A stretch of 64,000 nt of DNA from Bifidobacterium minimum (GTDB taxonomy: Bacteria > Actinomycetota > Actinomycetes > Actinomycetales > Bifidobacteriaceae): assembly GCF_000741645.1 (NCBI RefSeq), contig NZ_JGZD01000009.1:496001-560000 (forward strand), given 5' to 3'. Shown piece by piece: positions 54,889-63,979 of this stretch. The notes below the pieces were generated by a model, which saw only the letters and a list, made by a program, of their open reading frames with translations, had not been told where the DNA came from and made no database searches. Both the position numbers and the translations under genes were made by a program. How positions within the stretch are numbered: the first letter of the stretch is position 1; every line of letters begins with the position of its first letter.

Positions 54889-55203
54889 CTTCATCGATCC
54901 GGAGCTGATCCGCAGTGATCCGCCGCCGGCGACGCCATATGAACCCGTGCTCACCTCAAGGCGGTCAAACCCGCCCTCCCCTTCCCCGAGCAAGCAGTAT
55001 GACTATTACATCAGGAGGATGATAAAGAAGGCAAGAGGAAACACGCACCCTCCATTTTCCGGTGCGTCGTTTCGATGACGTTCATAAGCGGGTGAATCGA
55101 AAACCGCGTCATGACATATATCCCTAATGGGAATGCCCGGAATGATAAGCGACAAAAAACCGTGATGAAAAGGCCGCCCCAAGTGGGGCGGCCCGGCGCA
55201 CCC
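54889..55203. other. Gap after the response regulator
   Basis: 315 bp, AT-richer than average, without a gene. ACGCACC (55043-55049) and GGTGCGT (55061-55067) followed by CGTTT may terminate the response-regulator transcript (7-bp stem, 11-nt loop). The leftward terminator of the zinc-ribbon gene lies at its right end. Confidence 0.45.
55164..55193 (-). terminator. Terminator of the zinc-ribbon gene
   Basis: On the reverse strand GGCCGCCCC, ACTT loop, GGGGCGGCC, then TTTT; 9-bp perfect stem ending 11 bp past the stop. Confidence 0.9.
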
Positions 55204-55419
55204 TTACGCCATGGCGAGTTCGCGGATGGCCGCGCCCTCATGCTCCATCGCGCATCTGTCACAGATGGGCAGGAGGTCCGGAGCCGAATCGTCGGTGGGT
55301 GTGGGGGAGCCGCAGTAGGCGCAGCGTCCCCTGTTCTCGGCGAGAATCCGTTCGATCGCTGTGTCGACGATGCCGTCGACGTCATCATCCAACGTGAACG
55401 CAACTTGTGGTTTGCTCAT
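55204..55419 (-). CDS. Small zinc-ribbon-like protein
   Basis: 71 residues. Two CxxC pairs (CAYCGS and ICDRC, 17 residues apart) form a likely zinc site; the acidic N-terminus FTLDDDVDGIVDTAIERIL is helical. AAAGG lies 7 nt before the reverse-strand ATG. It is monocistronic with its own strong terminator, so it is expressed as a separate unit. Function unknown; the ribbon could bind nucleic acid or protein. Confidence 0.82.
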   Translation of the reverse strand: MSKPQVAFTLDDDVDGIVDTAIERILAENRGRCAYCGSPTPTDDSAPDLLPICDRCAMEHEGAAIRELAMA

Positions 55420-55663
55420 GTCGAACCTTTCTGTCCGGAGTCGTGTTCCGGAACGCTGTCATTGTAGACAGGCGTTCCGGGAAGCGCTAGGGGCTGTCCG
55501 ACAGGGGAACGACCTTCACCATCCCTTTTCCTGTCCCTTTCCGGCACCTTTTCCGGGTTCTTTCCGGCGATGCGATGCGGGCTCCGAGCCGTGGGGAGCT
55601 TCGCATGGGGGTCTTGTGTCACAATGGGAACGTCCGTGGGAGTCCACGGCTGAAGGGAGTGCC

Positions 55664-56680
55664 ATGGATGGACCATGGGGCGTGCTGCTCGTCTATTCCC
55701 CGGCGATGGTGTTCGGTCTGCTGTTCATCGTGTCCCTGATCCGGGAGCCCCGGCAGTTCCGCAACGCCATATGGCTGCTGCTTTTCCTGACGACATTGTG
55801 CGGCTGCCTCTTCCTCCAGTTCGGCACCATCTGGATGCTGGTCCCCATCGGGGTCATCATCGCGCTCACCCCGCTCGTCGTCGTGGTGTTCCTCGTGTCC
55901 AACACCATCGTCGTGGCCAGACATGAAGGCGTCTCGATGGCCACCATGCTCCCGGCGGCTCTCGCAGTCGCCGTGGTGGGCTACATCATGCTCATCCCGG
56001 TGCTGACGGTGTTGAAGGCTCCTGTCTGGGCGCTGGACATGGCGATGCTCGTCATGGTCGAAGGATTGTGGTTCTTCGCATCCTTCGTCGCTCTTCTGCT
56101 GTATTCATGGCTGTATCGCATGCTCCCGCGTCGGCGCCACTACGACTACATCATCATTCATGGGGCCGGCCTGAACGGCGACAGGCCCACGCCACTGCTG
56201 CAGGGGCGCATCGACCGTGCGGTGACGCTGTGGGAACGACAGGGGAGACGGGCATCCCTGATAGTCTCGGGTGGTCAGGGCGCTGATGAGATCGTCAGCG
56301 AGGCGGAGGCCATGAGGCGATATCTTGTGCGCGATCGGGGGATTCCCGAATCCTCGATTATCATGGAGGACCGGTCGACGACCACATTGGAGAATCTCCG
56401 TTTCTCCAAGCGGATCATGGACGAGCGAAGTGGGGAGAACTCCTATCGCGCGGCGCTGGTCACCAGCGACTACCACGTCTTCCGGGCCAGCGAATACGCC
56501 CGCGTCCTTGGCCTTCATGCCGATGGGGTGGGAAGCCACACCAAGGGATATTACTGGCCGGCGGCGTTCATCCGGGAGTTCATAGCCATCAGCCGTTCCC
56601 ATATGTGGCCCTACTATGTCATAGCCGGAGTGTGGGTCGCGTGGTCGATGCTGGCTGCCGTGGCCTCCATGGTCGCCTGA
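55664..56680 (+). CDS. YdcF/SanA (DUF218) family membrane protein
   Basis: 338 residues. Six hydrophobic segments (about 8-165), then a DUF218 domain from ~170: YDYIIIHGAGLNGDRPTPLL, SLIVSGGQGADE, RSTTTLENLRFSK and ALVTSDYHVFRASEYARVLG, all conserved in the SanA/ElyC-like group, which is tied to cell-envelope precursor metabolism. A last hydrophobic segment follows. ATG 55664 follows AAGGGAG. Its stop lies in a duplicated 15-bp unit. Confidence 0.92.
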   Translation: MDGPWGVLLVYSPAMVFGLLFIVSLIREPRQFRNAIWLLLFLTTLCGCLFLQFGTIWMLVPIGVIIALTPLVVVVFLVSNTIVVARHEGVSMATMLPAALAVAVVGYIMLIPVLTVLKAPVWALDMAMLVMVEGLWFFASFVALLLYSWLYRMLPRRRHYDYIIIHGAGLNGDRPTPLLQGRIDRAVTLWERQGRRASLIVSGGQGADEIVSEAEAMRRYLVRDRGIPESSIIMEDRSTTTLENLRFSKRIMDERSGENSYRAALVTSDYHVFRASEYARVLGLHADGVGSHTKGYYWPAAFIREFIAISRSHMWPYYVIAGVWVAWSMLAAVASMVA

Positions 56681-56698
56681 TGCATGGTCGCCTGATGC
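56669..56698 (+). repeat. 15-bp tandem repeat spanning the DUF218 gene stop codon
   Basis: ATGGTCGCCTGATGC at 56669-56683 and 56684-56698; the first copy contains the last codons and TGA stop. Confidence 0.92.
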
Positions 56699-56843
56699 GC
56701 GTCGTGAGCAGGGCGGCGCCTGACGGGGGCGGCGTCCGACGGGTGGGATGGCGGCTGGCGGAGGGCGGGTCCGCGCTGCTGCGTGCACGGCTGATGCGGG
56801 TTCCGGTTCTGGTGGGCGGTTCGATAGACGGAAAGAGGATCAT

Positions 56844-57677
56844 ATGATCGACGAGGTGGTGTTCGTTCGGCATGGGCGCACGAAGTACAATCTGGCCCGC
56901 AGGCTGCAGGGGCAGATCGACATACCTCTGGATGCCGTGGGCCGATGGCAGGCGGACATGATGGCGTATGAGCTCGCGCACCGGTACTACTGGGCCAAGG
57001 CCGCGGCATTGTCGCGGGGCGTGGGCTCCTCCTCCGTCGGTATGGGTGCAGGCTCGGGCGATGATTCGTCATGCTATCGGGACCTTCCCGTTCATTCCCG
57101 TGTCCTGAGAATCGTCTCCTCCGATCTGATGCGGGCCAGACAGACCGCGGAAGCGCTGGGAACTCTTCTCCACGTCGGCGTGGAGGTGGACGCGCGGCTG
57201 CGTGAGCGCAGCTTCGGTTCATGGGAGGGCATGACCCGCGAGGAGATCAAGGCCATGGATCCCGACGCATACCGGTCGTGGAAGGACCACACGGGAGGCG
57301 AGAGGGCCTACGGGGTGGAGGACCGGGGGCACGTGGGATCGCGCGGTGCCGATGCCATGAGATCGCTCGTCCGAGCGGACGACACGGGCCGACCGGGAAC
57401 GCTGATCGTGGTCGGGCACGGATCCTGGATCGTCGCCACCATCGCCACGCTGCTGGGACTGTCGGGAACGGAGGTCAGCTCCATAGGCGCGATGCGCAAC
57501 TGCCACTGGTCACGGATGCGTCCCGTGCATGGCGGCGAGGGACGACTCGATTGGACTCTCGAGGAGTTCAACCACGGGCCCGCGACGACCGAGGACTGGG
57601 AGAACGGCCCCGGATATCTCCGCGTCCCCGGGGCGCCGCTATGGGTGCCGTTGGATACGGCGGCGGGTGCGGCGTGA
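56844..57677 (+). CDS. Histidine phosphatase family protein (second copy)
   Basis: 277 residues, branch-1 histidine phosphatase: VVFVRHGRTKYNLARRLQGQ, RLRERSFGSWEGMTREE and LIVVGHGSWIVATI. A ~25-residue Ser/Gly insert follows the HRYYWAKAAALSR helix. ATG 56844 follows AAAGAGGA. It shares RLQGQIDIPLD-VGRWQA and the NHGP C-terminal segment with the copy at 41081, so the two are paralogues. Substrate unknown. Confidence 0.9.
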   Translation: MIDEVVFVRHGRTKYNLARRLQGQIDIPLDAVGRWQADMMAYELAHRYYWAKAAALSRGVGSSSVGMGAGSGDDSSCYRDLPVHSRVLRIVSSDLMRARQTAEALGTLLHVGVEVDARLRERSFGSWEGMTREEIKAMDPDAYRSWKDHTGGERAYGVEDRGHVGSRGADAMRSLVRADDTGRPGTLIVVGHGSWIVATIATLLGLSGTEVSSIGAMRNCHWSRMRPVHGGEGRLDWTLEEFNHGPATTEDWENGPGYLRVPGAPLWVPLDTAAGAA

Positions 57678-57856
57678 ATCGGCGGCTGAAGGGACATGCC
57701 GATGAAGACCCCGGGAAGTCCGCATCGGGATGTCGGACTATCGTATAGGGGGCGCTTGTGGAGGTGTCGGCGGATCGTCATGATTCGCACCGTACCGGTG
57801 GGAGATCGACATGATGAGGGGACCTGTTCCCTCTAACGGTGAAAGGCAGGTGAGCC

Positions 57857-58810
57857 ATGCTGAGGATGTTCAGCACCGTCAACGGTCAGATAGAGCGGAT
57901 AGAGAGACCCACGGATGGCGCGTGGCTCAGTCTCACCGATCCCACCGATGCCGAGCTCGCCTCGGTGTCCCAGGAGTCCGGCATCGACCTGGCCGACCTG
58001 CGCGCCCCTCTGGATGACGAGGAGCGCTCGCGCGTCGACGCCGAGGACGACTACACGATGATCATCGTGGACATCCCCACGGTCGAGGAGCGCAATGGCC
58101 GTGACTGGTATGAGACGATCCCGTTGTCGATCATCGTCACGGAGAACCTCATCATCACCGTCTGCATGCAGGACACCCCCGTGCTCCATCCCTTCATGGA
58201 AGGCACGATCCGGGGTTTCAACACCTATATGAAGTCGCGTTTCATCCTCCAGATCCTCTATCGCAACGCGACGATGTATCTGCGGTATCTGCGCATCATC
58301 GACCGTGAAAGCGACAGACTGGAGCTGAAGCTACGCCATTCCATGCAGAACCGCGAGATCCTCATGCTTCTGGAGCTGAGCAAAACCCTGGTCTACTTCA
58401 CCACAAGCCTCAAATCCAATGAGATCGTGATGGAGAAGCTCACCACGTTGTCCCGCATCAAGCAGTACCCGGAGGATGAGGATCTTCTCGAGGACGTCAT
58501 CACCGAAAACAAGCAGGCCATCGAGATGGCCAACATATACAGCGGCGTTCTGGCGAACATGACCGACGCCTTCGCCTCGATCGTGTCGAACAACCTCAAC
58601 AACGTGATGCGAATATTCACCATCATCTCCATCACGCTGTCCATTCCGACGCTGATCTTCTCCATGTATGGGATGAACTTCCAGCAGGGCGGAATGCTGG
58701 GCATGCCGTTGACCGGCAATCGGTGGGGGTTCCTCATCGTGATCGTGGTGTCCATGCTGCTGTCGGCGATCGTCACCTGGTTCCTCACCCGTTCGCGGCT
58801 TTTCCGTTGA
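57857..58810 (+). CDS. corA: CorA family divalent cation transporter
   Basis: 317 residues. Cytoplasmic alpha/beta funnel (about 1-250) with the long stalk helix, then two C-terminal membrane helices. The pore motif is SMYGMNF at the end of the first helix; the following loop (QQGGMLGMPLTGNRWG) differs from the usual MPE but keeps the neutral pattern. Probably Mg2+ uptake; Co2+ or Zn2+ also possible in this family. ATG follows AGGTGAG. An 18-bp hairpin (GAGGG-acctgt-TCCCTC, near 57817) stands in the leader. Confidence 0.93.
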   Translation: MLRMFSTVNGQIERIERPTDGAWLSLTDPTDAELASVSQESGIDLADLRAPLDDEERSRVDAEDDYTMIIVDIPTVEERNGRDWYETIPLSIIVTENLIITVCMQDTPVLHPFMEGTIRGFNTYMKSRFILQILYRNATMYLRYLRIIDRESDRLELKLRHSMQNREILMLLELSKTLVYFTTSLKSNEIVMEKLTTLSRIKQYPEDEDLLEDVITENKQAIEMANIYSGVLANMTDAFASIVSNNLNNVMRIFTIISITLSIPTLIFSMYGMNFQQGGMLGMPLTGNRWGFLIVIVVSMLLSAIVTWFLTRSRLFR

Positions 58811-58894
58811 TAGATGGACGAAGCCATGGCGATCGTCCCGGCGGGTGCGTCCATCCCCGTCGGACGGCTGCCGGGGCGGCTCCCGAGCCCCGAT

Positions 58895-58909
58895 TATGCT
58901 GGTTCACCA
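58895..58909 (+). promoter_or_regulatory. Putative leaderless promoter of the binding-protein gene
   Basis: TATGCT (58895-58900), 8 nt, then ATG 58909; no ribosome binding site. Confidence 0.45.
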
Positions 58910-59847
58910 TGAAACCATCGAGACCGTCGAGACCATCGAGACCATCGAGAACCATGCCGGCGTGGTGGACCTCCGGCGTTCGGTGGCGTCGTCCCTGGCG
59001 GCGGCTTCACCGTGCTCTGGCCCTTATGATGACGGGGCTCGCGCTGTTGTCGCAGGTCGCTTGCTCTCCCGTGACCGGATCCTCGACGCTTCCGCAGGGG
59101 CCTGCGATTCCGGTGGGCATCACCATTGATGAGCCCGGGGTGTCCCTTGAGCACGACGGCGCGTATTCGGGCCTCGACGTCGACGTGGCGCGCTACGTTA
59201 CCGGCGTTCTGGGATATGGGCAGTCGCAGGTCGTGTTCGTCCCCGTATCCGTGCAGGACGTCTCCGAGAAGCTGGAATCCGGCACGATCGACGTGGCTTT
59301 CTCCGCCTTGCCGGCCGATGCGGGATCCGGGAAGGCCTGGCAGTATGTCGGTCCCTATCTGTCGGCCCGACAGGGTCTTATGGTGCGCGCGGACGACAGG
59401 AAGGACATTTCGGGACCCGGGGCGTTGGCGAATCGTGTCGTGTGTGTGGTCGACGGTTCCGGGGCTGACGTCGAGGTGGGCAGAAGAAGCCACGACGCGG
59501 TGATCTCATCGCGCGCGAGCTACAAGAAATGTCTGACGGCCCTGATGGTGGGACAGGCCGACGCCGTCGCCGGCGATGACGCGGTTCTCTCCGGTCTGGT
59601 CAAGGCGGAGGGTGCCGGACTCGTCGCGATGTCCTCCTGGAGGTATGGTCAATCGCCGCATGGCGTCGTAGTCCGCAGCGGTGCCACCGAGCTGTCGCGA
59701 ACGGTGAAGGCGGCGCTGGTGAGGATGGTGCGTGACGGATCGTGGGCGAAGATGGCAGCATCACTCAGGGAGAACGCGGATTATCGGGTGGCGTCGACGC
59801 TCACCATTGACCACATAGAGATACATGGCGGCTCCGTGTCCAGCTGA
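58909..59847 (+). CDS. Extracellular solute-binding protein, family 3 (probable lipoprotein)
   Basis: 312 residues. An unusual N-terminus KPSRPSRPSRPSR (9-bp DNA repeat) and basic region precede a hydrophobic signal helix ALALMMTGLALLSQVACSP; the cysteine suggests a lipoprotein, though SQVAC is not a canonical lipobox. The SBP_bac_3 fold follows: GITIDEPGVSLEHDGAYSGL, DVDVARYVTGVLG, SGTIDVAFSALPAD and YLSARQGLMVRADD. Likely binds an amino acid or similar polar solute. No ABC permease or ATPase gene is adjacent, so it is an orphan here. Confidence 0.85.
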   Translation: MKPSRPSRPSRPSRTMPAWWTSGVRWRRPWRRLHRALALMMTGLALLSQVACSPVTGSSTLPQGPAIPVGITIDEPGVSLEHDGAYSGLDVDVARYVTGVLGYGQSQVVFVPVSVQDVSEKLESGTIDVAFSALPADAGSGKAWQYVGPYLSARQGLMVRADDRKDISGPGALANRVVCVVDGSGADVEVGRRSHDAVISSRASYKKCLTALMVGQADAVAGDDAVLSGLVKAEGAGLVAMSSWRYGQSPHGVVVRSGATELSRTVKAALVRMVRDGSWAKMAASLRENADYRVASTLTIDHIEIHGGSVSS

Positions 59848-59852
59848 CGCAC

Positions 59853-59867
59853 GATAATCCACACTTA
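59853..59867 (+). promoter_or_regulatory. Putative leaderless promoter of leuS
   Basis: GATAAT (59853-59858), 8 nt, then ATG 59867; no ribosome binding site before the ATG. Confidence 0.6.
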
Positions 59868-62839
59868 TGAGCGACAACGAGAAGAGCGTGGACAGGGACT
59901 CCGACGACGCGGCCAGGACGCCGTTCCGGTACAATGCCGATCTGGCGCAGAAGATCGAGGGGAAATGGCAGAGCTACTGGGATGACGAGGGCACGTTCTG
60001 GGCGGCCAATGTCTCCGGGGATCTGAAGGATTCGCGAGGTCGCAACGCCGAGGGGCGGCCATCGTACTTCGCCATGGACATGTTCCCGTATCCCTCGGGC
60101 AAGGGCCTTCACGTCGGGCATCCTCTGGGGTATCTGGCCACGGACGTCGTCAGCCGCTACCACCGCATGAAGGGCGAGAACGTCCTGCACGCCATGGGCT
60201 ATGACGCGTTCGGTCTTCCCGCCGAGCAGTACGCCGTCCAGACGGGGCAGCATCCACGCGTCACGACGGAGGCCAACATCGCCAATATGCGCCGTCAGCT
60301 TCATCGCATGGGACTGAGCTTCGACGACCGTCGAAGCTTCGCGACGATCGATCCCGGATACATGCGCTGGACGCAGTGGATCTTCTCGCGCATCTATGAC
60401 GCCTGGTACGATCCCGACGCGATCCGCGCGGATGGCGGCAAGGGGTCTGCGCGTCCGATTTCGGAGCTGATCGCCCAGTTCGAGGATGGGAGCCGCGTTA
60501 TTCCCGGGCATGGGTCCGGCTCGTGGAACGACCTGACCGCAGCGGAGAAGTCCGATGTCCTCAACGGGTACCGTCTGGCCTACATCTCGAAGTCGCCGGT
60601 CAACTGGTGTCCAGGCCTCGGGACGGTGCTCGCCAACGAGGAGGTCACGGCCGAGGGGCGCTCCGAGCGGGGGAACTTCCCGGTGTTCCAGCGCGAGCTC
60701 CGTCAATGGTCGATGCGCATCACCGCGTATGGTCATCGACTTATCGAGGACCTTGACACCATCGACTGGCCCGAGAAGGTCAAGCTCATGCAGCGAAACT
60801 GGATCGGGGAGTCCCATGGGGCCTCGGTGCACTTCGCCGTCGAGACCGCCGAGGGCACCAAGGACATGGAGGTGTACACCACGCGCCCGGACACGTTGTT
60901 CGGCACCACGTTCGCGGTCGTCTCTCCCGAGCACGACCTTCTGCAGTTCGTTCCGGAGCGGTGGCCCGACGGCGTTCCCGCGTCCTGGACCGGTGGATAC
61001 GCAGGCCCGCGTGAGGCCGTGGCCGAGTATCGACGCTCCGCGGAATCGAAGACGGCGAAGGACCGCGTCGACGAGGCGGGGGAGAAGACCGGTCTGTTCA
61101 CGGGCCTTTACGCCATCAACCCCATAACCGGGGCGCGTCTGCCGCTGTTTACCGCCGATTACGTCCTCATGGACTACGGCACGGGCGCCATCATGGCCGT
61201 GCCGGGAGGGGACCAGCGCGATTACGATTTCGCCGCCAAATTCGGCCTGCCGGTGATCTACACGGTTTCACCGCTCCCCGAATCGGATGACGGCCTCGAG
61301 AACTACGTCGGCAAAGCGCCTTTCGTCTCCCATGACGGCATCGTGGTCAACTCCAGCGTCGAGGCCACCGCCACGACGGGCCGGCCTCTGTCGCTGAACG
61401 GACTTCGGGTCGACGAGGCCATCGCCAAGGTCTCGCAATGGCTGGAGTCCGCCGGCGTGGGAAAGGGAACGGTGAGCTATCGCCTGCGCGACTGGCTGTT
61501 CTCACGACAGCGGTATTGGGGCGAGCCCTTCCCGATCGTCTACGACGAGGACGGCGTGCCGCATCTCGTTCCCGACGACCAGCTGCCGATCAACCTTCCC
61601 GAGGTCCCCGACTACAGTCCCAAGACGTTCGACCCCGACGACTCGGCGTCCAATCCCGAGGCGCCTCTGAGCCGCAACGAGGATTGGGTCAGGGTCGTGA
61701 TGGATCTCGGAGACGGTCCGAAGACCTATCACCGTGACACCAACACCATGCCCAATTGGGCGGGATCCTGCTGGTACTACATGCGCTATCTTGATCCCCG
61801 CGACGAACGTCACATGGTGGAGGGCGACGAATACGACTATTGGATGGGTCCCCATCACAACGCCACGGCGGGTGATTCCGGCGGAGTCGACCTGTACGTC
61901 GGCGGCGTCGAGCACGCGGTTCTTCACCTGCTCTACTCGCGCTTCTGGCACAAGGTGCTGTACGATCTGGGCTTCGTGGATTCCCCGGAGCCGTTCCACA
62001 AGCTGTTCAACCAGGGAATGATCCAGGCCTTCGCATACACGGATGAGCGCGGACAGTACGTCCCCGCGGCGGAGGTCGAGCAGGGGCCGGATTCCGCCTC
62101 GGGCGAGCCGACCTTCACATGGCACGGCGAACCGGTCAACCGCGAGTTCGGTAAGATGGGCAAGAGTCTGAAGAACATCATTACGCCCGACGACATGTAC
62201 CGCGATTACGGAGCGGACACGTTCCGACTGTACGAGATGAGCATGGGGCCATTGGACGAGTCCCGGCCATGGAACACCCGCAACGTGGTCGGCGGGATGC
62301 GCTTCCTGCAGCGGCTCTGGCGGAATGTGATCGATGAGCGCACGGGTGATCTGGTGGTGGTCGACGACGCCCCCGATGTGCGCACCCTCAAGCTGCTGAA
62401 CAACACCATCGTCGACGTCACGGCCGAGATGGAGGGGATGCGTCCTAACACGGCGATCGCAAAGCTCATCGTCCTCAACAACCATCTCACATCGCTGCCC
62501 GTCGTTCCGCGTTCCGTGGTGGAGCCTCTCGTCCTCATGCTTTCGCCCATCGCCCCGCATATCTGCGAAGAGCTTTGGAGCCGTCTGGGCCATGAGGGTT
62601 CGCTCGCGCATGTTCCGTGGCCCCGGGCCGACGAGCGTTACGTGGGTCAGGACACCGTCACGGCCGTCGTCCAGGTGGCCGGCAAGGTCCGTGCGAAGCT
62701 CGAGGTGAGCCCCGACATCGACCCCGCCGAGCTCAGGGCCATGGCTCTGGACGCGGTCGCGTCCCGCCTGGGAGGCAAGGAGCCTCGGAAGATCATCGTC
62801 AAGGCTCCGAAGATCGTCTCGATCGTTCCCGCCCTGTAG
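59867..62839 (+). CDS. leuS: Leucine--tRNA ligase
   Basis: 990 residues, class Ia, somewhat longer than the usual ~860-960. HIGH motif in YPSGKGLHVGHPLGYLATD, editing domain (CP1) with TTRPDTLFGTTF, and the KMSKS-type loop GKMGKSLKN. An insertion around 175-205 (RADGGKGSARPISELIAQFE) is typical of actinobacterial enzymes. ATG 59867 stands 8 nt after GATAAT, so the mRNA may be leaderless. Its TAG stop lies in a duplicated 9-bp unit. Confidence 0.97.
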   Translation: MSDNEKSVDRDSDDAARTPFRYNADLAQKIEGKWQSYWDDEGTFWAANVSGDLKDSRGRNAEGRPSYFAMDMFPYPSGKGLHVGHPLGYLATDVVSRYHRMKGENVLHAMGYDAFGLPAEQYAVQTGQHPRVTTEANIANMRRQLHRMGLSFDDRRSFATIDPGYMRWTQWIFSRIYDAWYDPDAIRADGGKGSARPISELIAQFEDGSRVIPGHGSGSWNDLTAAEKSDVLNGYRLAYISKSPVNWCPGLGTVLANEEVTAEGRSERGNFPVFQRELRQWSMRITAYGHRLIEDLDTIDWPEKVKLMQRNWIGESHGASVHFAVETAEGTKDMEVYTTRPDTLFGTTFAVVSPEHDLLQFVPERWPDGVPASWTGGYAGPREAVAEYRRSAESKTAKDRVDEAGEKTGLFTGLYAINPITGARLPLFTADYVLMDYGTGAIMAVPGGDQRDYDFAAKFGLPVIYTVSPLPESDDGLENYVGKAPFVSHDGIVVNSSVEATATTGRPLSLNGLRVDEAIAKVSQWLESAGVGKGTVSYRLRDWLFSRQRYWGEPFPIVYDEDGVPHLVPDDQLPINLPEVPDYSPKTFDPDDSASNPEAPLSRNEDWVRVVMDLGDGPKTYHRDTNTMPNWAGSCWYYMRYLDPRDERHMVEGDEYDYWMGPHHNATAGDSGGVDLYVGGVEHAVLHLLYSRFWHKVLYDLGFVDSPEPFHKLFNQGMIQAFAYTDERGQYVPAAEVEQGPDSASGEPTFTWHGEPVNREFGKMGKSLKNIITPDDMYRDYGADTFRLYEMSMGPLDESRPWNTRNVVGGMRFLQRLWRNVIDERTGDLVVVDDAPDVRTLKLLNNTIVDVTAEMEGMRPNTAIAKLIVLNNHLTSLPVVPRSVVEPLVLMLSPIAPHICEELWSRLGHEGSLAHVPWPRADERYVGQDTVTAVVQVAGKVRAKLEVSPDIDPAELRAMALDAVASRLGGKEPRKIIVKAPKIVSIVPAL

Positions 62840-62851
62840 ATGCTGTAGATG
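62834..62851 (+). repeat. 9-bp tandem repeat spanning the leuS stop codon
   Basis: CTGTAGATG twice (62834-62842, 62843-62851); each copy contains TAG, the first being the leuS stop. Confidence 0.85.
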
Positions 62852-63025
62852 CTGCCGTCCCATGTGGCGGGAGCCTCCTGTGGCGGGCGTCCTGGTGTCG
62901 TGAGTTTCCGTCGGCGTCCGGTAGGAGGCCATGGAGGCGTTCCGGTGGCCGATAGCGGGTGAGGCGTCCGACCACATGGGCCGTTCCCGTTGCCGCGCTC
63001 CGCTTGCGCCCGGCATCATGGGGGC

Positions 63026-63979
63026 ATGTCTGTCTCTCGTTCCATGCCATGGTCCGCGCGTGGCGCGTCGTCCCCGCGAACGCCCTGCGGGGGAGGCCGG
63101 ACTCGTCTGGTAGGAGAGTCCGCGCTGTGTCGTCTCCGGTCTCTTTCCGATCGTCCTGAGCCTTATCGCGGTGGTTCCGGTTCCTGCGGTGGTTCCGGTG
63201 ATCTACGGTCCGTTCCGCAGCCGCATGACGGCGTTTCCGCGTCTCCGTCTCCCGTCCACGCGACTTCCTGTCCTTTGGCTTCCCGTCCTACATCGTCGTG
63301 CGACGAGACGGTGCTGCGCATATCCGGTGTTCCTGAAGCGGCCTGTGACTCGCGTTCGTCGTCCGATCTCGTGGCGGCTTCCATGCATGGCATGGCGGGC
63401 ATTCGCGGCGTATCCCCGCCTGACGTGTCGTTGCGTGATGCCGCGCCGCGCGGGGACGCCCTCCGCGGAGCATCCCCACATGATCCTCCCTCCGATCCGC
63501 GGCGCCGTCCGTATAGGGGCTTTGGACCCGTTCAGGCGGTTGCGGTCATGATGGTTCTATTGTGCGCGTTTTCCGCCAGTGTGACGATGCTTGTCACGAG
63601 ATCGGTGAATACCGCGGCCACGAGCTCCGTCGCCCGGTCGGCATCCCCTATGTCCCCCAGTGCCGCGGGCGAAGAGGAGAGCCGGAATTCACCGCAGACG
63701 ATCGAGACCCAGCCTGTTGCGACCCAGAATCCACAGAACCATACCGAGGAGGGTGAGAACGAATCGGAGCCGTCCCCGACGGCGGAACCGCTTGATCTCA
63801 ACAGCGCCGATGAATCGGATCTGGATGCCCTACCGGGTGTGGGACCCGTGTTGGCGGGACGGATCATGGATCATCGACGTTCCGTAGGACGATTCGACTC
63901 CGTTGACCAACTTCGCGATGTTTCCGGTATCGGAGCGAAGACAATGGAGCGGTTGAGACCGCTGGTGAAAGTGTCGTGA
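63026..63979 (+). CDS. comEA: ComEA-like helix-hairpin-helix DNA-binding protein
   Basis: The C-terminal ~60 residues are a double HhH domain (LDLNSADESDLDALPGVGPV then VSGIGAKTMERLRPL) as in the competence DNA receptor ComEA. One membrane helix (VQAVAVMMVLLCAFSASVTM) precedes a Ser/Glu/Pro linker. The N-terminal ~165 residues are Arg/Ser/Pro-rich and poorly conserved; the start is uncertain (ATG 63026 is given, a shorter product from ATG 63383 is possible). The SLBB domain of longer ComEA proteins is not evident. A downstream comEC would be expected past the window edge. Confidence 0.85.
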   Translation: MSVSRSMPWSARGASSPRTPCGGGRTRLVGESALCRLRSLSDRPEPYRGGSGSCGGSGDLRSVPQPHDGVSASPSPVHATSCPLASRPTSSCDETVLRISGVPEAACDSRSSSDLVAASMHGMAGIRGVSPPDVSLRDAAPRGDALRGASPHDPPSDPRRRPYRGFGPVQAVAVMMVLLCAFSASVTMLVTRSVNTAATSSVARSASPMSPSAAGEEESRNSPQTIETQPVATQNPQNHTEEGENESEPSPTAEPLDLNSADESDLDALPGVGPVLAGRIMDHRRSVGRFDSVDQLRDVSGIGAKTMERLRPLVKVS

